The notes below the pieces were generated by a model, which was not told the origin of the DNA, searched no databases, and saw only the letters and a list, made by a program, of their open reading frames with translations. A stretch of DNA of 64,000 bases from Paenibacillus ferrarius (GTDB lineage: Bacteria > Bacillota > Bacilli > Paenibacillales > NBRC-103111), in assembly GCF_002027705.1 (NCBI RefSeq), contig NZ_MBTG01000014.1, forward strand, positions 1 to 64,000, in the 5' to 3' direction. The position numbers and the translations under genes are program-made. Position 1 is the first letter of the stretch, and every line of letters starts with the position of its first letter. Positions 53,774 through 63,425 of the stretch are shown here, piece by piece.

Positions 53774-53915
53774 CTTCACAGAGAGAAAATATACCTATAT
53801 TTTCTAAATTTCATTCGTATTTCACTTAAATTAATAATGACTAGATAAACATATTGTGTTACTATTTTATCAAATCGTGTCACTGCACACGTGAACATTG
53901 AAGGATGTGGATGAT

Positions 53916-55511
53916 TTGAGGCATCGTTTATTCATTTTTTTAGTTTTAATGACAGTCCTGATTAGTGTAACTGGTTGCAAGGCAGAGAAGCCACAGCCAG
54001 CAGCTGAATCCGGGAAAAAAGAGATTGTTCTGGCAATCGGTGGTGAGCCCGATACAGGATTTGATCCGACAACCGGGTGGGGACGTTATGGTTCACCGTT
54101 ATTTCAAAGTACGCTGCTCAAACGAGACAAGGATTTGAATGTTGTTAATGATTTAGCCACCGGATATGAGGTAAGTCAGGATGGTATGGTTTGGACAGTG
54201 AAGCTGCGCAAGGACGTCAAATTCAGTGATGGCAAGTTTTTAACGGCCGCAGATGTGCAATATACCTATCAAACCGCTTCAGCAAGCGGCTCCTCGATCG
54301 ATCTGAGCAACGTGAAAAGTGTAGAAGTCCCCGATGACACAACGGTAAAGTTTACATTAAAAGAACCGCAATCTACGTTTACACAGATGCTTGTATCAAC
54401 GGGTATTGTTCCAAAGCATGCCCATAACAAAGATTATGCCCTTAAACCGATTGGTTCTGGTCCGTTTAAATTAGTTCAATGGGATAAAGGTCAGCAATTG
54501 ATTGTTGAAGCCAATCCAGATTATTACGGTAATAAACCATTTTTCCAAAAGATTACCTTCCTGTTCCTAGGTGAAGATGCTGCTTTTGCGGCAGCTAAGG
54601 CGGGGACAATCGATATGGCAGCTATCCCAGCCGCATTTAGCAAACAAGCTGTGAATGGGATGGAGCTGATTGCAGCCAAAACTGTCGATAATCGGGGCAT
54701 CATGTTTCCATATGTGAAATCTGGAGGTAAAACAAAGGAAGGTTATCCGATTGGGAATGATGTGACAGCTGATACATCCATGCGTAAGGCGATTAATCTG
54801 GCGCTAGACAGGAAGGCTTTGGTACAAGGTGTTCTTGAAGGTCATGGCACGCCTGCCTATACGTTGAATGACGGTCTTCCTTGGTTCAATCAAGAAGCCG
54901 TTTTCGCAGATGCAGACATGCATGCAGCGAAAAAGCTGCTTGCTGAGAACGGGTGGAAAGACACGGATAACGATGGCATCGTAGAAAAAGGATCATTAAA
55001 AGCAGAAATTAATTTGCTTTATCCCGCTAGTGATGTCACTCGTCAATCGCTTGCTATTGCTGCAGCGGATATGCTCAAACCTTTAGGTATTCAGGTCAAA
55101 GCGGAGGGGAAGAGTTGGGACGACATTGTCAAGCAAATGCACGCTAATCCAGTTCTATTGGGATGGGGAAGTCATGATCCTCTCGAGATGTACAATGTTT
55201 ACAGCAATAAATTTGGCGGAGTAGAATACTATAACCCTGGTTTTTACAATAACCCGAAGGTTGAAGATTACATGACGCAAGCTTTGCGGGCAACAAATGA
55301 AAAAGAAGCCTGGGCATTCTGGAAAAAGTCTCAATGGGATGGGGAAACAGGATTAAGTGCAAAAGGTGATGCACCTTGGGCGTGGCTGGTCAATCTTGAT
55401 CATCTTTATCTGGTTAAATCCGGTCTCTATATCGGCAATCAAAAGATTCATCCACATGGACACGGTTGGCCGGTAACCGATAACATTGAGGAATGGCAAT
55501 GGAAATCATAA
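53916..55511 (+). CDS. SBP_bac_5-type substrate-binding lipoprotein, nickel/opine type
   Basis: A lipoprotein of about 531 residues. The start TTG at 53916 gives MRHRLFIFLVLMTVLISVTG and then lipidated Cys21; it follows AAGGATGTGG. An upstream in-frame TTG at 53898 adds an acidic head and fits less well. Family features: LVNDLATGYEV-type segment NVVNDLATGYEVSQDGMVW, VKFSDGKFLTAADVQYTY, GSGPFKLVQWDKGQ, and near the C-terminus SHDPLEMYNVYSNKFGGVEY, which is like NikA/CntA-type proteins. The ligand is probably a metal or metal-opine complex; peptides remain possible. Confidence 0.88.
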   Translation: MRHRLFIFLVLMTVLISVTGCKAEKPQPAAESGKKEIVLAIGGEPDTGFDPTTGWGRYGSPLFQSTLLKRDKDLNVVNDLATGYEVSQDGMVWTVKLRKDVKFSDGKFLTAADVQYTYQTASASGSSIDLSNVKSVEVPDDTTVKFTLKEPQSTFTQMLVSTGIVPKHAHNKDYALKPIGSGPFKLVQWDKGQQLIVEANPDYYGNKPFFQKITFLFLGEDAAFAAAKAGTIDMAAIPAAFSKQAVNGMELIAAKTVDNRGIMFPYVKSGGKTKEGYPIGNDVTADTSMRKAINLALDRKALVQGVLEGHGTPAYTLNDGLPWFNQEAVFADADMHAAKKLLAENGWKDTDNDGIVEKGSLKAEINLLYPASDVTRQSLAIAAADMLKPLGIQVKAEGKSWDDIVKQMHANPVLLGWGSHDPLEMYNVYSNKFGGVEYYNPGFYNNPKVEDYMTQALRATNEKEAWAFWKKSQWDGETGLSAKGDAPWAWLVNLDHLYLVKSGLYIGNQKIHPHGHGWPVTDNIEEWQWKS

Positions 55512-56527
55512 AACAGGACTCAACATTTTTAACAATCCGGCTTCGAGGTCTCTTGTTTTTCTTGATTCGCAAAGGACTAGGTCTGATTCTTCTTCTAATT
55601 GCAGTGAGCGCGATTTCTTTTATGCTCGTTCATTTCTCGCCGACTGATCCCATTCAAGCTTATGTTGGTGCCGATATGATGCGGGTTAGTGCGGAACAAC
55701 GCGAAGCGATCGTGCAATACTGGGGTTTGAACGATCCGCCATTGATGCGCTATTGGCATTGGTTGAGCGCTCTGGCGAGCGGTGATTTGGGAACTTCTAT
55801 GATTTATCGCCGCCCTGTGCTGGAAGTCATCAGTGAGCGCTTTGCATCTTCACTAGCGCTTATGGGGGCCGCGTGGCTGCTGTCTGGGCTGATCGGATTC
55901 GTTTCAGGCGTGCTCGCGGCGATGAATCGGAATACGTGGATCGATAAATTAGTCCGTTGGTATTGCTATACCCTTTCCTCGACACCGACTTTTTGGGTCG
56001 GCTTGCTGTTTATGCTTGTTTTTGCGGTATGGCTTGGACTCTTGCCAGTTGGTCTTGCTGTTCCTGCCGGTATTACTTCCGATCAAGTTCAATGGACGGA
56101 TCGAGTCAGGCATCTGCTGCTGCCTACTCTGACACTTAGTGTTACAGGAATTGCAGCAATTGCGCTGCATACAAGAGAAAAGCTTATTGATGTGAAGGAC
56201 AAGGACTATTGGTTGTTCGCAAGAGCCCGAGGCGAGCGAGGGTTCACCATCTTTTGGAGACATGGGCTTCGCAATGTGGCCTTGCCTGCACTTACGCTGC
56301 AGTTTGCCTCATTCAGCGAGCTGTTCGGGGGAGCTGTACTGGCGGAGCAAGTATTCTCGTATCCGGGATTGGGACAGGCGGCAATAGAAGCCGGCCTCCG
56401 CGGAGACATCCCGCTGCTAATGGGAGTTGTGTTGTTTAGTACTATATTTGTTTATTCAGGAAATGCAATGGCTGATATAAGCTACCGTCTTATTGATCCA
56501 AGAATGAAAGGAGGGAGGCAATCATAA
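55499..56527 (+). CDS. NikB/DppB-type ABC permease
   Basis: A permease of 342 residues. ATG 55499 lies seven bases after GAGGA; ATG 55493 is an in-frame alternative. TM1 GLGLILLLIAVSAISFMLVH, then HFSPTDPIQAYVGADMMRVS, the typical N-terminal block of NikB-type proteins; the EAA loop is LFARARGERGFTIFWRHGLR. It overlaps the binding protein by 13 bp, so it is coupled. Confidence 0.92.
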   Translation: MEIIKQDSTFLTIRLRGLLFFLIRKGLGLILLLIAVSAISFMLVHFSPTDPIQAYVGADMMRVSAEQREAIVQYWGLNDPPLMRYWHWLSALASGDLGTSMIYRRPVLEVISERFASSLALMGAAWLLSGLIGFVSGVLAAMNRNTWIDKLVRWYCYTLSSTPTFWVGLLFMLVFAVWLGLLPVGLAVPAGITSDQVQWTDRVRHLLLPTLTLSVTGIAAIALHTREKLIDVKDKDYWLFARARGERGFTIFWRHGLRNVALPALTLQFASFSELFGGAVLAEQVFSYPGLGQAAIEAGLRGDIPLLMGVVLFSTIFVYSGNAMADISYRLIDPRMKGGRQS

Positions 56528-56535
56528 AAAGTCTT

Positions 56536-57381
56536 TTGCGTGATGGAATGCTGATGCCTAAAGTTCATAATCGACATCGGTTATGGATATCCTCCTTAGT
56601 CGCATTGTTCATATTAGTAGCTATTTATTTTATGTCTGTTTGGCTGGATGCTTCCGGTCTTTCCACAAACTTGGAACAGCGCAATTTAGGGCCTTCCAGC
56701 CAGCATCTTTTTGGTACAGACTGGCTTGGAAGAGATATGCTTACGCGCACGATCAAAGGACTTGCTCTCAGTCTTCAAGTAGGTTTAGTCGCAGGCGTTT
56801 CAAGCGTCATCATTGCAAGTATTATGGGACTTGCGGCAGCGATTATGGGGGAAATGGTGAATCGCATCGTAGGTTGGTTGACTGATTTATTTCTAAGTGT
56901 GCCTCATTTAGTGACGCTTCTATTAATTGCATTTGTTCTTGGGGGAGGGGCCAAAGGCATTATCATAGGTGTTGCTTTGACACATTGGCCAAGCTTATCG
57001 CGGGTTATACGCGCGGAAGTTAGGCAGATTCAAACAGCACCTTACATTGCGATTTCTCGTAATTTCGGCAAATCCAGTTGGTGGATCGCGACTAGGCACA
57101 TTATTCCTCATTTAATTCCCCAACTTTTGGTTGGATTCATACTTATCGTCCCGCATGCTATCTTGCATGAAGCTTCTATTACATTTATAGGTATGGGGCT
57201 ATCCCCACACGAGCCGGCAATTGGCATTCTTTTATCGGAATCGATGCGCTATTTATCTTCAGGAATTTGGTGGTTGGCCTTGTTTCCAGGTTTATGCCTG
57301 TTATTATTGGTGCGGGCTTTTGCCATGTTAGGAGAAAACTTGAAACAATGGGTGGATCCACGACATGCTCACGACAATTAA
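56536..57381 (+). CDS. NikC/DppC-type ABC permease
   Basis: A 281-residue permease. It has LFGTDWLGRDMLTRTIKGLA (the family GTDxLGRD signature), RVIRAEVRQIQTAPYIAISR, and six helices. The start is uncertain: TTG at 56536 is 17 bases from GGAGGGAGG, and an ATA codon closer to that site cannot be excluded as a rare start. In contrast to the first importer, this permease is a separate gene. Confidence 0.9.
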   Translation: MRDGMLMPKVHNRHRLWISSLVALFILVAIYFMSVWLDASGLSTNLEQRNLGPSSQHLFGTDWLGRDMLTRTIKGLALSLQVGLVAGVSSVIIASIMGLAAAIMGEMVNRIVGWLTDLFLSVPHLVTLLLIAFVLGGGAKGIIIGVALTHWPSLSRVIRAEVRQIQTAPYIAISRNFGKSSWWIATRHIIPHLIPQLLVGFILIVPHAILHEASITFIGMGLSPHEPAIGILLSESMRYLSSGIWWLALFPGLCLLLLVRAFAMLGENLKQWVDPRHAHDN

Positions 57382-57412
57382 GATATGAAATTTGGGAGAA
57401 AGGGGCTCGCTT

Positions 57413-58330
57413 ATGCTAGAAGTAAGTAAGCTTTCTATCCGTTTTACTCGGTTTGATCGCCGCCTCCGGCAGGTACATACAGAAATGATTCATAACCTTC
57501 ATCTTTCAATTTCGTCAGGAGAAATTTTGGCGGTTGTTGGCTCAAGTGGTTCAGGTAAAAGTCTGCTTGCCCATGCCATACTCGGTATTCTCCCTAGTAA
57601 TGCTCAGGTCTCAGGCGATATTTACTTTAAAGGCGAAGCCTTGACACCAGCCAGCCAAAGAAGGTTGCGTGGCAAAGAAATCGCGCTCATCCCGCAGTCT
57701 GTCCAGTATTTGGATCCTTTGATGCGCGTCGGGGAGCAGGTGCGGCAGTCCGTTCGTCAAGGTGATCCTGCAGTGCTTCAACGGAAAGCTTTTAACAAGT
57801 ATGACCTTGCCGAGTATGTTGCAAAATGGTTTCCGTTTCAGTTATCCGGCGGAATGGCTCGTAAAATTCTCATTTCGACCGCAACGGTTAGTGGAGCTAG
57901 GTTGTTAATTGCCGATGAGCCGACTCCTGGTCTAGATGACTTGGCAATGACGGAGACATTGTCTCGTTTCCGTCAGAAGGCAGAGGAAGGCTGTGCGGTG
58001 ATGCTGATTACACACGATGTTGAGGCGGCTTTAACTGTAGCGGATAGAATAGCCGTACTTTATGCAGGAACAGTTGTAGAAATCGCACTTCGCAGTGATT
58101 TTACGGCAGATGGAGAAATGCTGAGGCACCCCTACACGAAGGCGCTATGGAAAGCACTTCCCAGCCAACAATTTGCTGCAATCCCCGGCGTTCAACCTGC
58201 ACCAGCTGCTTTACCCAAGGGCTGCGTGTTTGCTCCACGCTGTTCTCTGGCTACATCGGAGTGTGAAGAGTTTGCTCCTGAACCACGCAAGCTTAGGCAT
58301 GGAGAAGTGAGGTGCTTGCATGCCACTTGA
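57413..58330 (+). CDS. NikD/DppD-type ABC ATPase
   Basis: An ATPase of 305 residues. Walker A GSSGSGKSL, signature LSGGMARKILISTA (LSGGM as in the fused ATPase of the other importer), Walker B LLIADEPTPGLD, switch LITHDVEAA. The C-terminal extension carries the family Cys-rich patch PKGCVFAPRCSLATSECEEF, seen in oligopeptide/nickel ATPases. The ATG at 57413 follows AAGGGG. It overlaps the next ATPase gene by 11 bp. Confidence 0.92.
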   Translation: MLEVSKLSIRFTRFDRRLRQVHTEMIHNLHLSISSGEILAVVGSSGSGKSLLAHAILGILPSNAQVSGDIYFKGEALTPASQRRLRGKEIALIPQSVQYLDPLMRVGEQVRQSVRQGDPAVLQRKAFNKYDLAEYVAKWFPFQLSGGMARKILISTATVSGARLLIADEPTPGLDDLAMTETLSRFRQKAEEGCAVMLITHDVEAALTVADRIAVLYAGTVVEIALRSDFTADGEMLRHPYTKALWKALPSQQFAAIPGVQPAPAALPKGCVFAPRCSLATSECEEFAPEPRKLRHGEVRCLHAT

Positions 58331-58928
58331 GGGACAGAAGCTCGGTTATCGTTATAATAAGGCATTATGGGTTTTTCAACATGTGGACATTTGTATGGAA
58401 CGTGGAGAGATTGTGGGACTTGTCGGGCCTAGCGGTTGTGGAAAATCTACACTTGGGAAACTGCTTGCTGGTCATCTTCGACCACATGAAGGAAAAGTTA
58501 TTGCTGATGGGGAACGGAAACCCCACGTTGAGCGAAATTCAGTGCAATTAGTGCTGCAGCATCCGGAACAAGCTGTGAACCCTAGGTGGAAGCTGCGTCG
58601 CACTCTTCAAGAATCAGGATCGAGCAACGATCATATACTTGCTGAATTGGCCATCGAAAACAACTGGCTAGATCGATATCCAAACGAATTATCAGGTGGT
58701 GAGTTACAACGTATTTGTGTTGCTAGAGCGCTTGGTGACGAAACCCGCTATCTGATAGCGGATGAAATGACAACTATGCTCGATGCGATCACCCAAGCGC
58801 AAATATGGCATTCTGTACTGAACTGGGCGAAACTCAATGGGACAGGTGTATTGATCATTAGTCATGAACGTCATTTAGTCAACAAAATATGTGATCGGGT
58901 TATTGAATGGAAGGATTTGGTTGAGTGA
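58320..58928 (+). CDS. NikE/DppF-type ABC ATPase, short
   Basis: A 202-residue ATPase, short for the family (about 250-320), with Walker A GPSGCGKST, signature LSGGELQRICVARAL, Walker B YLIADEMTTMLD and the switch His in IISHERH. The C-terminal oligo_HPY extension is absent. It pairs with the preceding ATPase. Overlaps it by 11 bp. Confidence 0.9.
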   Translation: MPLEGQKLGYRYNKALWVFQHVDICMERGEIVGLVGPSGCGKSTLGKLLAGHLRPHEGKVIADGERKPHVERNSVQLVLQHPEQAVNPRWKLRRTLQESGSSNDHILAELAIENNWLDRYPNELSGGELQRICVARALGDETRYLIADEMTTMLDAITQAQIWHSVLNWAKLNGTGVLIISHERHLVNKICDRVIEWKDLVE

Positions 58929-59069
58929 CTAATCTCACATTATCAGCATGACTCGAAAGAGCTATTTTAAGACTCGATTTAAAAAGTTACAACGAATCTA
59001 GCATGTTCCTTGAACATAACCCATATAGTTGCAAGTAAGTACGTGGACTTGTATGGGAGGCAGGACAAC

Positions 59070-61283
59070 GTGAATGAAAATTCGATGCTTCAAAAAGTGA
59101 GCTTGGATATTGAAGGGATGACTTGTGCGGCCTGCTCTGCGCGTATTGAGAAGGTCGTAGGCAAAATGGCTGGCGTTCGCGAAATTGCGGTAAATTTACC
59201 GCTAGGACGAGCAATGGTAGTGATCGACTCGGATTCTGCACTTAAAGAGCAAATTATTACCCGCATTGAACAGTTAGGGTATTCGGCTAGAAAGTCTAAA
59301 GAAAAGGACAAGACACAGAAAATAGCATTTGGCTTAGGCACAAAATTACTTATATCTGCGTTCCTGACGATTCCACTTTTGTGGGCAATGGTGCGTCATT
59401 ATACGCTAACATCCAGTATTTGGATTCCCGATTTATTTCTTCAGCCGTGGTTTCAATGGGTACTTGCCACGCCTGTTCAATTTGTCATTGGTGCTCCTTT
59501 TTATTTTAATGCTTGGAAAGCTTTGAAAAGCAAAAGTGCCAATATGGATGTGCTTGTAGTTCTTAGTACGACATGCGCTTACTTGTACAGTCATTATATG
59601 ACCATGCACATGATGCATGCTGGGGGATCTGACCCGCACGCCGTATATTTTGAGACGAGCGCTATGATCATAACCGTTGTGCTGCTTGGCAAATGGTTGG
59701 AGGCTGCGGCCAAAAACAGAAGTATGAAGACTATTCATCAATTGCAAAGCCTAAGTCCACAGACGGCTATAATCATCGGACGTGAGAACCATCAAGAGAC
59801 CATCCTGTTAAGTAACGTCAAAGTTGGAGACACACTGCTTATTCTTCCCGGAGAAATTGTTCCTACGGATGGACGCGTATTGAACGGCATCTCTTCCGTA
59901 GATGAATCTTTTGTTACTGGAGAATCCGTTCCTATGGGTAAACGTCAACATGACCGTCTGATAGGTGGATCATTGAATATAGACGGAATCCTTACCTTGC
60001 AAGTGACTGCTGTTGGATCTCATACAGCTTTGAATAAGATGATCCTTTTGATGGAGGAAGCACAGGGTTCTAAGGCTGAAATCGCGCGGTCTGTTGATCG
60101 TATCGCAGCTGTTTTTGTTCCTGTCGTACTGGGACTTGCTTTGCTTACCCTATGTATATGGTCTTTCTGGCTAAGTCCTGGAGACTTCAAAGGGGCACTG
60201 TTTAAAGCCATAGCTGTACTTGTTATCGCATGCCCTTGCGCTCTAGGTTTAGCAACGCCAACCTCGATATTGGTTGGTACGAGTCGTGCTATGGAATCGG
60301 GCATCTTATTTAAAGAAGGTAAATATGTGGAGCAATTGGAGCAGATCGATGTCGTCTTGCTAGATAAGACAGGAACACTTACCCATGGTACTCCACGGGT
60401 TACAGATCTCATTACAGATTCAGGTCAGGAACATCGACTGCTTCGTTTGTTTGCTGCTGCTGAGAAGGGAACGGAGCATCCCTTTGCCAAAGCGATTGTG
60501 AAAGAAGCTGTGCGGCGCGGACTTCCAGTCAAAGACGCCGTTTCATCTCAAGTCGTTGCCGGAATGGGCGTGATTGCTCAAGTAGATAAACACCACATAT
60601 TAATTGGCTCTAGAACTTTTATGAATCACTCAGAGATTTCGATTGTAAAGTTTGCCCAAGCAACAGAACAATTAGAAATAGAAGGGAAAACGGTTCTATT
60701 TGCTGCGGTAGATGGTGCGATTGCAGGTATTATTGCCCTTATGGACACATTGAAATCATCTACACCTCAGGCCATACGACGTTTGAAAAAGTTGCATACA
60801 GAGATCGTAATGGTTACAGGTGATCAGCGTAGAACAGCTCAAAGTATTGCTGCTAGAGCCGGTATAACGACGGTCTATGCAGAAATGCTTCCCCAGGACA
60901 AGGTAGACTTAGTAAGAACGCTGCAGCGAAAAGGCAAACGTGTCGCCATGGTGGGTGATGGTGTGAATGATGCCCCAGCCCTTGCAGCCGCAGATATCGG
61001 TATTGCCGTAGGCACCGGTGCTGAGATCGCGAAGGAAGCGGCAGACGTAAATTTGCTTCATAGTGACTTGGGAGGCGTTGCGGACGCCATTGTGATGAGC
61101 CGTAAGACGATGCGGAACATCCGTCAAAACCTGCTTTTTGCGTTCATGTATAATATTTTGGCTATACCGCTGGCTTTTATGGGTTACATGGCACCGTGGG
61201 TCGCAGGAACAGCAATGGCGCTTAGTTCGGTTTCGGTCGTTGCCAATGCATGCAGACTGCAAAGAGCATCATGGCGGAGTTAG
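59070..61283 (+). CDS. copA: P1B-type copper-transporting ATPase
   Basis: A protein of about 737 residues. The GTG at 59070 follows GGGAGG by nine bases; an in-frame TTG at 59010 has no such site. One HMA domain at the N-terminus with GMTCAACSARIEKV, eight TM helices, actuator loop TGE (DESFVTGESVPMG), CPC in TM6 (VIACPCALGLATPTS), phosphorylation motif DKTGTLTHG, HP motif (GTEHPFAKAI), hinge GDGVNDAPALAAAD, and TM7 YN (FMYNILAIPLA) with TM8 MALSS. CPC + YN + MxxSS is the P1B-1 signature, so Cu+ export is expected. The gene lies 141 bp downstream of the importer ATPase, on the same strand. No CopZ or CsoR gene is beside it. Confidence 0.93.
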   Translation: MNENSMLQKVSLDIEGMTCAACSARIEKVVGKMAGVREIAVNLPLGRAMVVIDSDSALKEQIITRIEQLGYSARKSKEKDKTQKIAFGLGTKLLISAFLTIPLLWAMVRHYTLTSSIWIPDLFLQPWFQWVLATPVQFVIGAPFYFNAWKALKSKSANMDVLVVLSTTCAYLYSHYMTMHMMHAGGSDPHAVYFETSAMIITVVLLGKWLEAAAKNRSMKTIHQLQSLSPQTAIIIGRENHQETILLSNVKVGDTLLILPGEIVPTDGRVLNGISSVDESFVTGESVPMGKRQHDRLIGGSLNIDGILTLQVTAVGSHTALNKMILLMEEAQGSKAEIARSVDRIAAVFVPVVLGLALLTLCIWSFWLSPGDFKGALFKAIAVLVIACPCALGLATPTSILVGTSRAMESGILFKEGKYVEQLEQIDVVLLDKTGTLTHGTPRVTDLITDSGQEHRLLRLFAAAEKGTEHPFAKAIVKEAVRRGLPVKDAVSSQVVAGMGVIAQVDKHHILIGSRTFMNHSEISIVKFAQATEQLEIEGKTVLFAAVDGAIAGIIALMDTLKSSTPQAIRRLKKLHTEIVMVTGDQRRTAQSIAARAGITTVYAEMLPQDKVDLVRTLQRKGKRVAMVGDGVNDAPALAAADIGIAVGTGAEIAKEAADVNLLHSDLGGVADAIVMSRKTMRNIRQNLLFAFMYNILAIPLAFMGYMAPWVAGTAMALSSVSVVANACRLQRASWRS

Positions 61284-61411
61284 GGCAGGTTCGAGTAATT
61301 GGCAAAAATTCTTCACAGAATCCAGCTATAAATAGCACTTTGGAGTCATCACGTCCCCTGCATATTGCTATATGATCAATGGCATATGAAACATAAAGGG
61401 GTGCAATTTTC

Positions 61412-62431
61412 TTGAAACGTTTAGGGTTAGTCATTGCAAGTACATTCATTTTATCAACATTAGCTATAGGGTGTTCACCCGCAAAGCCTACGGAAATATC
61501 ATCCCCAAACTCAACAGTCACTGCGCAGCAGATTACGCCAACCACGCCTACTAACAGTATTGCTCCTCCGAATGGAAATTTTGCGATTTTCAAAGACAGT
61601 ACGAAGCAAGAAATTACTTTAAAGGACAAACCTCAACGTGTTATTTTGTTAAACACAGAAATTCAGGAATTGTTCTATCAAGTGGGAGGCAAAGCTGTTG
61701 GATTAGCGACTGCTCCGGGAATTCCTGTTCCAGAAACAGCCAAAGATGCGGCTCAAGTCGGTGAAATTAACCATGTTAGCTTGGAAAAAGTGATGAGCCT
61801 AAAACCTGACCTCGTTATAGGTCAATCTATGTTCCACGCCGCCTTGAAAGATTCTTTAGCTGCTTCTAAAGTACCCTTGGCCTTAATCGATATCAAAAGC
61901 TATGAGGATATTAAAGCTACTGCAGAGCTATTCGGGAAAATAGCAGGGAAAGAAGATGAGACTAAGGCTGCGCTTGATCAAACGGAGAAAAAAATGCAAA
62001 CCGTTATTAGTAAACTGCCACAACAAAGCCCCAAGTTTGCGATGATTACGATCATGCCAATGGGGATTAGCGTACAAAAGAATTCGACGATTTCACTGGA
62101 CGTTACCAATCGCTTGAAGCTAAAAAATGTCGCTGAATCTCTCCCAGCAGGCAAGATGCCTAGTTCTGCTCCCTATAGCTTGGAGAAACTTGTTGAACTG
62201 GATCCAGACTTTCTATTCTTCTCCGTACATGGCACAGAAGATTACGGCAAAGAGAAACTTAAAACTGATTTAGAAAGTAATCCTGCCTGGAAAACATTGA
62301 GGGCGGTCCAAGAAAATAAAATCTATTTCCTCCCATCATCACTTTTTGTAACTAATCCGGGGTTAAACTTTGATCAATCCTTATCCTATCTGGCTAAGCT
62401 GGCTTATCCTGAGATTTATGGGGACAAGTAA
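61412..62431 (+). CDS. siderophore/heme/cobalamin-type substrate-binding lipoprotein
   Basis: A 339-residue FecB/BtuF-fold lipoprotein. The start is TTG at 61412, seven bases after AAGGGGTG. Signal LGLVIASTFILSTLAIGC with Cys21 as anchor, then a Thr/Ser/Pro linker, then KDKPQRVILLNTEIQELFYQ, EKVMSLKPDLVIGQSMFHAA and the C-terminal lobe LEKLVELDPDFLFFSVHG. Together with the two following genes it forms a class II importer. No Fur box was seen upstream, so an iron-siderophore ligand is not proven; heme or cobalamin are alternatives. Confidence 0.9.
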   Translation: MKRLGLVIASTFILSTLAIGCSPAKPTEISSPNSTVTAQQITPTTPTNSIAPPNGNFAIFKDSTKQEITLKDKPQRVILLNTEIQELFYQVGGKAVGLATAPGIPVPETAKDAAQVGEINHVSLEKVMSLKPDLVIGQSMFHAALKDSLAASKVPLALIDIKSYEDIKATAELFGKIAGKEDETKAALDQTEKKMQTVISKLPQQSPKFAMITIMPMGISVQKNSTISLDVTNRLKLKNVAESLPAGKMPSSAPYSLEKLVELDPDFLFFSVHGTEDYGKEKLKTDLESNPAWKTLRAVQENKIYFLPSSLFVTNPGLNFDQSLSYLAKLAYPEIYGDK

Positions 62432-62432
62432 C

Positions 62433-63425
62433 ATGAATATCGAACAAAAAAGTACAAAATGGCGTGCGAGTATGCTTGTCGTATTCGCACTCTTCGCTTT
62501 GTTGGGTATAGGTTTAAGTCTCATATGCGGAGCAGTGAATATTGCGATCCCGGAAGTTATCCATTCGTTATTCGGCGGAGAAAGCACATACCGCGATATT
62601 ATATGGAATATCCGGCTGCCAAGAACAATCGTTGCTGCATTGGTTGGTATTAGTCTTGCTTTATCAGGGGCGCTTCTACAAGGAGTTATGCGTAATTCGA
62701 TGGCTGATCCACACATTATTGGTGTATCCTCAGGAGCAGGTTTATTTGGAATTGGGGTTCTTATTTTATTTCCATCTTATGCGTATTTACTTACACCCGT
62801 GGCATTCATCGGTGCTATTGGGGCTGCTTTACTCATTTATCTGATGGCTTGGCGCGGTGGAGTAAGTCCGCTTAGAGTCATTCTTGCAGGAGTAGCTGTG
62901 TCTGCTTTGCTCAATGCTGGAATCTCTGCTTTGCTCACATTTTACAGTGATCGAGTGGGGGGAGCTCTATTATTCTTAGTTGGTGGATTATCAGCGAGAA
63001 GTTGGCCGCACGTTAACATCCTTCTTCCTTATACAATAATAGGAACTGTGCTGGCGTTAATAGGCAGCCAAAGATTAAATATTATGGCCCTTGGTGATAC
63101 TCAGGCCAAAGCACTAGGTCTGCGTGTAGAAACTTATCGATTATACTTCACTGCTATCGCAACTTTGCTTGCGGCTAGTACCGTCAGTGTAGTTGGTTTG
63201 CTCGGTTTTGTAGGTATGATCGTTCCACATTCTGCTCGTTTGCTCATAGGCAGCGATTATCGTTGGCTGCTTCCAGCAAGTGTCTTATTAAGTGTAGCTG
63301 TACTTACACTTTCTGATACGGTGGCTCGTCTTGCATTTGCACCCATAGAGCTGCCGGTAGGAATTGTCATGGGTGTCCTTGGAGCACCGTTTTTCTTGTT
63401 TTTGCTTCGCAGGAGGGAATTATGA
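62433..63425 (+). CDS. FecCD-type ABC permease
   Basis: A permease of 330 residues with about ten helices. The ATG at 62433 follows GGGGACAAG; an in-frame ATG at 62370 would lie within the binding protein. Family signatures are IWNIRLPRTIVAALVGISLA, LQGVMRNSMADPHIIGVSSG, GGLSARSW and VGLLGFVGMIVPHSARLLIG. It starts 1 bp after the previous stop and overlaps the ATPase by 4 bp. Confidence 0.93.
   Translation: MNIEQKSTKWRASMLVVFALFALLGIGLSLICGAVNIAIPEVIHSLFGGESTYRDIIWNIRLPRTIVAALVGISLALSGALLQGVMRNSMADPHIIGVSSGAGLFGIGVLILFPSYAYLLTPVAFIGAIGAALLIYLMAWRGGVSPLRVILAGVAVSALLNAGISALLTFYSDRVGGALLFLVGGLSARSWPHVNILLPYTIIGTVLALIGSQRLNIMALGDTQAKALGLRVETYRLYFTAIATLLAASTVSVVGLLGFVGMIVPHSARLLIGSDYRWLLPASVLLSVAVLTLSDTVARLAFAPIELPVGIVMGVLGAPFFLFLLRRREL

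Larger units (their letters stand above)
53321..53915. other. 595-bp intergenic region
   Basis: It holds a terminator (53430-53479), the tandem palindromic repeat (53556-53773) and an AT-rich stretch (53780-53880) that should contain the promoter of the second metal-type importer. I could not place a -35/-10 pair or a Fur box there with confidence. Confidence 0.6.

Noticed and set aside
61284..61411. Fur box before the FecCD-type importer
   Set aside because: No 7-1-7 TGATAATNATTATCA-like sequence found; iron control is not claimed.
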